64,000 bases of DNA, from positions 10,738,501 through 10,802,500 of the forward strand of contig NC_090797.1 of assembly GCF_040054535.1 (NCBI RefSeq), written 5' to 3'. The notes under the pieces are model-generated. The model made no database searches, was not told the origin of the DNA, and saw nothing but the letters and a program-made list of their open reading frames with translations. Origin of the DNA: Antennarius striatus. Taxonomy: Eukaryota > Chordata > Actinopteri > Lophiiformes > Antennariidae. A program made the translations under genes and the position numbers. Below, piece by piece: positions 1 through 9,723 of this stretch; position 1 is the stretch's first letter; every line of letters starts with the position of its first letter.

Positions 1-2
1 GG

Positions 3-1579
3 ACTGTAGGTCTTCAGCTGGTCCTGTCTGCAGATGGAGAGACCACTGAGCTGGATAATAATGACGGTAGGTGATTTTACACTCCAGCAGCAAATGGATC
101 CTGAAGCTGCTCTCTTTATGACCATAAATGTCAAGATTCATTACAGTGAAATGTGACAACTTTCAGAGGGATCGAGTTTGAACTGTACGATTGTTGGTCC
201 GGACTACGTGACGGTGGGGGTGCCGAGCAGTTTCGGGTGTTACTGCAGCTGTGCTGAGTGTACCTACTCTATGTCAGCGGATGTACCGAGTGCTCAGGGC
301 CAGGACTACATGCTGGCCTTCGTTCTTCGAAGTTGGAAGCCGGCCGTAACAGTCAACTGCACTGTCACAGATAGCAATACACAGGGGACTGACACAATAA
401 CAAAGCACCTGCAAGTGCTGGGTAAGTGGGTTTTTTATGTATAAAAATCATGTCTTTTTATGGTTAAGATATACAATTTTAGAGCTTCTCTATCTAATTC
501 TTACCATAGCTGGACCAGCCAACGTTACCATCTCGGGCCCTAGTTTGATGACCCCATCAATGAAATACACCTACAGTTGCCACGCCTACTGTCGACCATC
601 TTGCACCTATGCCTGGAGGGCAGATAAAGGCCCATGGGTTGGTGGTCCAGGGAATGTCGTTTCAGTTTCTCCAAAAGCTGACGACAAGTTCAAAATCCTC
701 ACCTGCAAAGCCACCAACACTGTGTCTGGACTGTACGTCACTGCTAGTGAAAACATAGCTGTCGTAGGTAAGTGACGAGTTTCGCTACAGGCACTGGTTT
801 TATTAAAGATTCTAGATCTATTATAGATTAGACAAGTACCTTTATCATTTATCTGATCAAATGTGATTCATTTTAGTCACCAAGTGATGGAATTCATCAA
901 TTTAATGTTGTTTGTGTGTCGTTTGTTCACTATCGTGACTGGAATCTAATATGGATGTCTGAATGAAGGTTTGATCATCTGAAGGCCTTATAAATGCATG
1001 AAGTTTTAAAAAAAACAAAAACAATATATGTGGAATCTATTTTTGTGTGCAAAGCATCACATTTCAACCTAACAGATTTTACGTTTTGATGAACAGCATG
1101 ATGTTTTCCCAGTAATGATTCATCCTAATTCTATTTGTCTTTCAGCGGGTCCATCAGAGATTCAAATCAAAGGACCCGAACTTATAGATATTGGTCAGAA
1201 GTACAGGTTTGAGTGTACGTGTGAATGTCTACCCTCTTGTCAGTACGCCATGTCTATGGGCAGTCACACTGTGCGGGGCAAAGTGGTCGATATAACCGTG
1301 GACCATCCACAGAAATCCGTCACGGTCACATGTAAAGCAGAAAACACTGCTTCAAAGAAGACTACGTCAGCCAGTAGAACCATTCAAGTAAAAGGTAGAC
1401 AAGCCTTAACGTCCTCTGTTCTCACTCACACACCTCCTAGTAGTCTTCTATTGATTGACCTGAGCTGCGTTCTTTTTATCTCGTGTTCTGCTTCAGGTCT
1501 AAACTCGTCCACTCGTCCAGAGGAGACTTCAGCTGTGCTGCTGGTGGCCTTCATCATTTCTGCTGTCTTCATGTTGTGA
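3..1579 (+). CDS. GPI-anchor-type protein with three cysteine-rich Ig-like domains (5' end outside window)
   Basis: This is the 3' part of a multi-exon gene I do not recognise. The exons are 3-66, 167-421, 510-767, 1146-1394 and 1497-1579. All junctions are GT-AG and phase 1, giving 302 residues to the TGA. Exons 2, 3 and 4 (255, 258 and 249 bp) each encode one Ig-like domain. Each domain has a cluster instead of a single B-strand cysteine (CYCSCAEC, CHAYCRPSC, CTCECLPSC), followed by x-Y and Ala/Ser-Met/Trp where the Ig core Trp normally sits. Each also has an F-strand Cys (VNCTV, LTCKA, VTCKA). The last exon gives a short Ser/Thr-rich linker and a hydrophobic end (AVLLVAFIISAVFML) with no cytoplasmic tail, which is typical of a GPI-anchor signal. 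N-x-S/T sites occur (NCT, NVT). A role in adhesion or immune recognition at the cell surface is inference only. The promoter, signal peptide and further domains must lie left of the window. Confidence 0.85.
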
Positions 1580-2165
1580 CCCTCTTCGCAGGTCACTTTT
1601 AATACTGAATCAGCACAATAGCACAGTTATGAACCCTGCACATTTATTTCCGCTGATTTTTATAAAAATAATATTATAATAACAATGTTTTTACCTAACT
1701 GTTCCATTTTTATTTCCTTTATTTGCCATAATAATTATTGGTTGTAATAGCAGGTATGTTTCTCTTTGTCATTTTCTTAATCAGTTCCCTGCTTGTCTCA
1801 CTGTCTCGACATGTTTTCTGACACCCCGGTCATGGATTGGTGGTGAAAAAAGTGGTTGGATTCTGAAGAAGATCTGACTCATCTCTGTGTGATCCCACAT
1901 TGGATATGACTCCATTTGTCTCTCCTGTTGACAGTGGGCCGAACCCTGTTTACATTTTCGGTATGAGACATGGAGCAGCAGTCAAAAACCAGCATGTACA
2001 GGAGGGAGTGTGAATGTAGAAAGATATCTGTACTCTCATAACATTTATAAAGGTGGAAATGTTTGTGTCCACATATAAATAATTCACCGGTAATATTTCT
2101 CTTTTTGTTTTTTACTACATCGTTCCTCTTTTCTCCTCCTGAAATAAAATCATAAGTGAATCCTA
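1580..2165 (+). other. 3' UTR of the Ig-like gene, with poly(A) signal
   Basis: AT-rich sequence follows the TGA at 1577-1579. The best poly(A) signal is AATAAA at 2143-2148, so the UTR would be about 580 nt. The exact cleavage site is inferred. Confidence 0.5.
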
Positions 2166-4130
2166 TATGTCAGTGCTATATTGAAACTCTTGTTGAGGAT
2201 GCTGGTGAGGGTATGCAGGGTTAAATGGACAAGAAACAGAGCCCCCTCCCATCCCCACACTTCAGGAGGGTCTTGATTCGCCCTCAGCGCCACCTGCAGG
2301 CTGGTGGTGAGTGTTCATTGAGATTTGAGATCCATCATTACCTCTATCACTGACTCACCCTGTGTGTGACCTTAATGCAACAGCTTTCAGTGCATTACTC
2401 ATTCAACGGGTGCAGGAGGTAGTTCAGTATTATGCACATGTTTCTGTAATCTCACATCGTCACACAGTGGTGACCGTCAGCGGACACACCCAGGGTTAAA
2501 ATCAGGGCGCTGACTAACACTTTCTGAGAAGCACTCAGAAAGCATGAAGATGCAGAGTAAGTAAACAAGTAAAACTTTATTTACACAAGCATTTATCCAA
2601 AAAACTGGTTGGAAACAACAGAAGAAAATGAAAGACAAAATTAATTTAACTACTTGAATCACGCTGTAAAAATGAACAAAGGAGAAATACCAGAAATCAA
2701 TTAAATATAGTTAAACAACTAGTTAAATTACATGTAGATAAAAAAATCTACATAATACCAAGTGCTGTCTTAATTTCCCTTTGGGGATCACAATACTATA
2801 TATATATATATAAATTTTTAAATGTACGTAATCAAATGATAAATGTGAAAAACACAGGTTTCATAATTTGCATAATTTCTCCAACAACTCCATACTCATG
2901 TGAGACAAACGTGTGCACACCCTCACAGCTGATAACCTGCAGGGGCCTCCTTCACCAGGAACATTTGTGTCAGGTATTGTCTGTGTTCGGTATAAGTGTG
3001 TGATTAACAGGGAAAGGCGCTTGTTTGTTCTCATGCATTAGAGTGAAGATACTTCAGTCCAGCAGTTGTGACATCTGGATTATAGTTCATTTCTGAGCCT
3101 GCTGCTTTTTTGACAAGAGTCAGTCCTAGTCCACCATCCACTCATTTAAATCAGAATATTAGCTGAATTATCTGTTTGATGTTCACTTCAGAATCAAGAC
3201 AAACAGAGACATAACAGTTGGACTGTACTGATGGCACCTGCCGAGTGTTAGTCCTCACTGTGGGTTACATGAAGACATCGCTTTGTCTCTCCTCTAGCAC
3301 ATAAACTAAACAATATGTTCATTTCAAGACCATACATCAAGCAGGACTCATGTTCTTTACATACTCAACATATTGCATGCCGACTGCATGAACTGGCGGC
3401 ACTGAAGTGTTTCCATGCTTTTAGACCATTGCAATCTGGGATAGGTCCCAACATATTTGTGACCCTGAGTAATGTTAAGAGATATAGAGATATAAATGTG
3501 AAAAGCTATTTGTCTTGTCAAATAATTTACACAAAGTGCTTTATATTCAGTGATAACATCACCAATGTTTAACTCCTGTGATTGCATAATTACATTATAT
3601 GCCGTTTATTCTCGTATTCACTGATGCAACACCAGCACACACACACACAAATGACAAGAGACGCCTTCATATTAGTTCAGTTTATGTACACAGAACAAAA
3701 TCCGTATATGCTGACAACTCATGACTCAACTAGTGAACTTCCATCAATCAGACATGTTTCCATTGTTCATTGCCGTACAGGCTTTCAGGATTAAGACTGG
3801 GAGGGACATTCAAACAGGGCCGTACTGTCTTTAGGCCACATTCAATGTCACCTGGAAAGTTCTGTATTCACTCTTCCCTCACCTAGGACATTACTTCTAG
3901 TTGAGATTCTCCCTCTGATGTGACTCACTGCCAACATTCCAACATGATTATGAAGTTCAAAATTTCCAAAATATCAAATGAAGTAAATGCAATCCCAGTT
4001 TAGGGGACTGTAAGTATATATAGATTTAACTGGAGTAAACCTTTCTATGATCATACGCTAATTCTGAATTTAGAGAAACAGCTTTCAGCATTTCATGGCC
4101 AGAAATGTAAGCAGAAGCAGTTTTGAGGTC
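2166..4130. other. Intergenic, no gene seen
   Basis: This lies between the 3' ends of the Ig-like gene and rpap3, which converge. It holds a short (TA)n at about 2796-2812 and a short (CA)n near 3637-3650. Open frames are short, overlap on both strands and show no protein-like pattern. The left edge of the rpap3 3' UTR may reach into it. Confidence 0.6.
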
Positions 4131-4139
4131 AACGGTCAA

Positions 4140-4565
4140 ACACAGTTTATTCACACCGAGGTTTTCAGTCGAAACTGTTCTAGGGACTCCAAAAGGAACC
4201 GTCACTGAAAAGTTCATCTGAGAACAGAATACCTTCAGTGGAATTTTAATGTTTGTCTTCCCTCCACAAATACAAAGACAGTGATGGTGGCGTGAGCTGG
4301 CTGCAAAACTATTGAGCAATATGCAACAATTTTGTTCCATTTTTTTAGACTAACAAGCTGTTGTTTCCACAGTTTCTGTATTAGAGGTTTGAACACAATG
4401 TTCTGATGGCAAAAAGAAGACGTATTTCCACAGTTGACTTTAATGGAATTGAATGAGATAAGAGTTCACTCAGCATCAGAAGACAACTGCTGGATATTTT
4501 TTGTTGGCTTTGAAAGCAATGAAGCTTTATGTGTGGAGCTTGAATAAGTTCCTAAAATCCCGGGA
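4140..4565 (-). other. rpap3: Probable rpap3 3' UTR
   Basis: Downstream of the rpap3 stop on the minus strand there is an ATTAAA at 4439-4444 and an AATAAA at 4146-4151 (read on the minus strand). The UTR is therefore either about 140 or about 430 nt. The sequence alone does not decide between them. Confidence 0.4.
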
Positions 4566-7500
4566 TCAGAGTCCGTACTTCTTCTGCAAGGCTGTGACAG
4601 ATGATCCTTCCAGTTCCGCTTGGTGAAGGAAATCGAACACGTCTTTCAGCTCTGAAGGAAAAAGAGGCAGAGGAGTGTTAGTCATGAAAAGGAAGGCCGA
4701 AGAAAAGGTGTCAATTTGGAATCACGTGTGAGAGACACTCAACCTTTCTTGTCTGAGGACGACATGAACATGACGGCCATGTCGAAACGCCTCAGGCCTG
4801 CTAGGCTCCTGAGAACCTCCAGTGTCACGGCTGGTTCTTCATTCCTGTATGAGGCTGATGTTAGCATAGCTCTATCCAACAAACAAATGTTTAAATCTTT
4901 TAGAACTCACTTGATGTAGAATCCACGCAGAGTCCTCAAGATTTGATAGAGGATGTCAGGTTCCAGGGAGTGGCGGAAGATGTTGGCGTAAGAATCAGGC
5001 TTGATTTGCTGCGAGACAACAAGACCAAAACTAGAGCTAAAGCAAAACAATGCAGGCTAATCTTCCTAGGGGAACAGGATCCGATCAGAAACGTGTGTCC
5101 AAATAATCCAGCTGTAATATTTTGTAAAACTTTTTCAGATATAAAAAAATTCTATCTCTTAAAAACGATTTTACAATTGAGAAGATGCGATGAGGCTGAC
5201 GAGGCAGAGAGAAAATACATCCCTGAAAATCATTACAGAATTAACATTTCTGATTTATAATGTTTGACGGCAACAAATAAAAGTAAAACACGTCTCATCT
5301 TCAAATGGGCTCACCCTCAGGTATCTATAAATCACTTCGGGCTGGTCTCCGATTTTTCGCAGCTCGGCCTCCAGCTGGAAGCTGCCAGTGGGTGGAGGAG
5401 GAACGTCTGTTACAGTCAAGGAGGCGCTGGTTGACGGACTGGGGGGACGTGCGATCTCCTCCTGTGGCGGCTGTTTGGTGTTCTTACTTGAAGGAACTCT
5501 GGGAAAAAGAAAGGGAGAACATGTTTATGAGATGAGGATGATGGAATGGTGCATCACGTGTAAGCAGCGGTGAAACTAACTGGTTGGATGTGCAGGAAGG
5601 GATTTCTGATATCTCCTCAATCTTGATCATCTTGGCGCTGGGTGATGACGACCGTGGCGAGGATTCATCCTCAGCTTCACCCATGACTTCCTGGATGAAG
5701 GGCTTCGACCCAACTGATGCCACCTCAGACACTGACTCCTTTCCACTCACTTCTTTAATATCAATCCTCCTCAGTGGTTTCTGGGTAATATTAAAGGCTC
5801 AATATTAGTCAACCTCAAAATGCTCTTTCTAAACATTATAAGTTTGTCAGTTTAACTGGCTCTAATCCAGCTGAAACTGACAGGCACAGAATAGAAGAAC
5901 TGAATTTGTTCCGTCCCCTGCTGGACAAATCAGGTTACAGCATGATGTGAACGCGAATAAAAAAGTTCAAGGTTACATTAATTTATTTGTTTTTATAAAA
6001 CAAAACCAAATAAATTAACTATATAGGAACATTTTAAAGATTTTACCAAATATTTGCATTGTCTCATGTCTTTACTGTTTTTAACAAGCTACAAAAAAAT
6101 ATCTACATTATTACACATTATAACACTTTAAGATGAAGGGGAAATTGAAAAATTAGAACTCACAGTCGAACGCAAATGTGCTGGTTTGTCTACTGGCTGA
6201 ATGGTTCTCCTCTGTGTGCCGTCTGGTGTGTGACGAATGCTGTCTGAACCCATGGCCTAACAAAACACAGACAAGAGAGAAGTAAAAGCTCTGCAAGGTC
6301 ATAGATAAATAAAGTCTGAATCATTCGTACATTAGGTTGAAATTGAATCATTTAGAGTTCTTGTATTGGTTATCAGAGCCAAGAAAACTTGAAATGCAAT
6401 GACGCTTTAATTTTTTTGCAATACACAACTGTATTTTATCAGTTACTTCATTAGAAATGTTCTCCATTGTTCCACTTATCGCTTCTTTATCTATTGTTTG
6501 AGCTAAAGTCATTTGTAACATACAATCTGGAGTTTCTGGAGCTCATTCAAGGCCTGCTTGTTCCCTGGTTCCAGTTTCAACACCTCCTGGAAATCTGTGA
6601 CACCCACACACATAGACACACACCCACCAAAACCATTAATAGCAATAATCTTTGTTTGTTGTATTTCAGCACAGCAAATTTTCATTGACAATACTGTTTT
6701 GTTTTTTTTGTTTTTCCTTTTAGATTTTAGAACTTTAAGAACTTCAGCCTGACCTGTAAACTATATTAAAATGGACCAACGTAAATAAAAAACATAAATT
6801 AGACACAGGAACTTTGGTAATGCTGAATGTGATGGCTTTATGTAGTTCCTCCTGTTTGCCTTTAGAGGGCAGACATGGTCTTTACACCACCTTGTTTGGC
6901 TTCCTGTAGTTTCCCTAAAGCCACCCTGGCTGTGGCACGGCGGGCGAAAGCCTTGGAGTAAGTGCTGTCCAGGTAAATGGCTTTGGTGCAGTCCGCTTCT
7001 GCTTCATCGTACCTGCAGAAAATCTTCTCTTAGCAGAAGCCTTTTTCAGTCTGGCAAACTCAGTGCTGGAAAAATACATGCCGAGCTTACTTTGCCAACT
7101 TGAGGAAGGCCATGGCTCTGTTTGCAGACAGTAGGACGTTCATCGCATCTGCTTCAATGCCTCTGCTGTAACACTCAACAGCCGCTTCATACTTCCCTTC
7201 TTTGAAGTAAGCATTCCCCTAGAAGACACAAACAAATAGATACAAACTTAAGTTACAACCTCCAAATAAACGCAAATTGATTTTTCACACTATTATTAAA
7301 GGACAGTCTGTACGTAATGGCCCCTCGATTCCGTAAGAAGTGCACTGAGTCCATAAGCAGTAATCTTTGGGCTGCGTGAGTGTCTGAACGTACTCTGTCT
7401 TTCTGTATCATTGCCTCCTGCCTCCTCTGCTGCTCCTCCAGCTCTCTCTGCTGCTCTGGGTCCACTGCAGGAGCCTCCTTTGGTTGCGTAGGTTCAGTCA

Positions 7501-8831
7501 GCACTCCTGGGTCCTGTTTTTCAAGGCTCTGAAACCAGTCAGAAAAAAAATTGTCAACAAAAGAAGAAGACACCATGAACCTGTGATCAATGCTAAAATA
7601 ACAATTTCACACTTACTTCTTTGATTTTTTTCACCTCGTTTAGAGCTTCCATGTTCTCAGGGTCGAGCTTGAGAACCGTTTCATAATCTTCAGAGAAACA
7701 GATTCGCTTTTGGTTCAATGCAGTTGAGTTCAGAAAAAAAAAAAAATCTAATCATCATAGCAGTTTTTAGTCACCTTTTAAAGCAGATTCATAATTCTTC
7801 AGTGCAAAACGTGTTGCTCCTCTCCGTGCATATGCTTTGTAATAACTGCTGTCCAAGGCTATGGCCAAGTTGCAGTCGGACTCTGCCACAGCATACCTGC
7901 AAGGAACAATCAAATATGAACAGAACAAAGCATTTTTTTCTTTTTTTACCAGTAATAATCACTGTAAGAATGCGTACATGTTCACTTTAGTGTTAGCACT
8001 TACTTTTTGAGTCTGTAGAAGGAGGTGGCTCTGTTAGTGGGAAGCACAGGATTGTAAGGATCTGCTTCCATCCCTCTGGTGTAACATTCAATGGCATCAT
8101 TGTACTTTCCGTCTTTAAAAAACATGTTTCCCTAAATATAAAAAAACAATGTGCTTTAATAAAGGTTTAATTCTTTCCTTTATTACATTTTAAAGTACTT
8201 TTCATCAGGGATTCACCTTTTCTTTCTCAGCTTGCGCTTTTTCCTTATCCACTCCAACATCCTCGGAGTCGGACTCATTTGACTCTGCAGGACTGTCCTC
8301 CTTATCGACCTCCGACAGAGCCTTCTCCTGCAAGCACAGAGGCATAAATCTTCAATCTGGTAATCCATATTGATGCTGATTACTTTTAGAGGAATGCATT
8401 AGCTACCACGTCAAACTTGTCCCACGTTCGATAATCATACGATTTTATCCTGGGATGTATCTTGGTCTCATCCACCTTAGCATCTCCACTTCCATTTGGC
8501 TCTTTTTTCTTCTTTTCCCTCATCTTTGTTTTGTAGTCCTTGTTGCGTACAGCTGGGAGCTTTTTCTGCAACACAGAAGCAACAAGCTAATGACTCAAAA
8601 TAAATAAATACATAAAAATTATAAGAATTCTTAGGTGTTCTTATGATGGATGACTGATTGTGTCCAGAAAGAAAGTCAAACCTGTGACTCCCACGGTCCT
8701 CCTCTCAACTCCTCGTCCTTCTTCTTCGTGTCTGTCTCCCAGCTCTCCAGCTCCTTGATGAAACTTAGCATATCCTCGGTATTTTGTCGCATTTGAAGCT
8801 GTAACTCCAAGGCTTTGCTTCCCCCGGACAT
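4566..8831 (-). CDS. rpap3: RNA polymerase II-associated protein 3 (TPR co-chaperone)
   Basis: The gene is complete, with 16 coding exons (minus strand, 5' to 3'): 8831-8682, 8565-8407, 8327-8217, 8131-8004, 7896-7775, 7687-7617, 7528-7394, 7218-7091, 7012-6891, 6594-6524, 6256-6164, 5780-5581, 5498-5315, 5008-4911, 4844-4744, 4651-4566. The product is 652 aa; human RPAP3 is about 665. RPAP3 is the HSP90/HSP70-binding TPR subunit of the R2TP complex, which assembles RNA polymerase II, snoRNPs and PIKK kinases in the cytoplasm. The N-terminus (SKALELQLQMRQNTEDMLSF) and the KSYDYRTWDKFDV segment match the family. TPR block 1 is about residues 130-247 and block 2 about 281-399, with GKYNDAIECYTRGMEADPYN and GKYEAAVECYSRGIEADAMN as equivalent helices. 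An acidic Ser-rich linker follows. The RPAP3_C domain (about 530-645, including SFQLEAELRK and RRFDMAVMFM) is present. All introns are GT-AG, the frame is intact and there is no sign of decay. Confidence 0.96.
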
Positions 8832-9723
8832 GTTGTTCACAGATATTTCTACTATACGCTCACGAAATCCTTGTTCTTGTAGGTTTTCTCTTGGTGTTGC
8901 TGCCAAAAAGACGAAAACGGATCACACCGCCATGCTTTCGCACTTTGCATATAGCCGGCTAGCCAGCAGATTCAAAGCATAAAATAAACTAAAGGCAGTT
9001 AACTCTTTTTAGTTGTTTTTACCAGACAGAGTACCTGGTGGCTTTTATCTCCGCTGCAATATAATAGTTAAACTGTAGCTGCAGTTAATCTGGCTAACAG
9101 TACAGCTCAATGAGTCCTCGTTCAATGCTTTCTGTTTATGTTGGGAGCCATGACATCCAAGTACCAGCAGCCTTTGCGCCACAAGTCTTGCGTCGCACGT
9201 AACAAAGATCGTCTACAATACAGGATTTTAACAATAAAAAAATATTCTGGTGGTTATATTACCTGTTGTGCGTGCCCTTTGAGAGCAAATAAACAACAAA
9301 ATTTACAAGGAAAAGACAAAGAAATGATAAAAAGAAAATTTATTTTTATGGCTACTGATATTGTCTTAATAACACTAGAACACATGTAGTGATGGAAATA
9401 TAAGTGTTCTGCACGGACAATTGTTCTTTTACACCACGTTTACGCCTCTAGACAATTTTTCTAATAGACGATCTGGTAGTAATTTGTAACAAAACGTTTT
9501 TGATCCATACTTTCATACCTGAAAGACAAGTCTATGACTTGACGTATGTGGATGGAACGCATGCTAATTTTTTTTTTTTAAAATCACCAAACACATTACC
9601 TTTGACCTGTTTGTGATCACGTGGTCCACAAAACGGCGATGACCTCTCTATCTAGCTAGCTGGTGGTAGTTAACCCGGACGACTAGTGGTAGTATTTACA
9701 AATTTCGGACCATATTTCCCACA
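8832..9723. promoter_or_regulatory. Divergent promoter region between rpap3 and atp23
   Basis: The two start codons are 892 bp apart and point away from each other. On the rpap3 side, a minus-strand splice acceptor (ggcag, exon from 8899) suggests an untranslated first exon farther right, as in other vertebrate RPAP3 genes. An in-frame ATG at 8904-8906 would fall in that intron and is not the start. On the atp23 side, an E-box CACGTG sits at 9618-9623, about 100 bp upstream of the ATG. I see no TATA box at a convincing distance from either gene. Shared regulation is inference. Confidence 0.55.
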
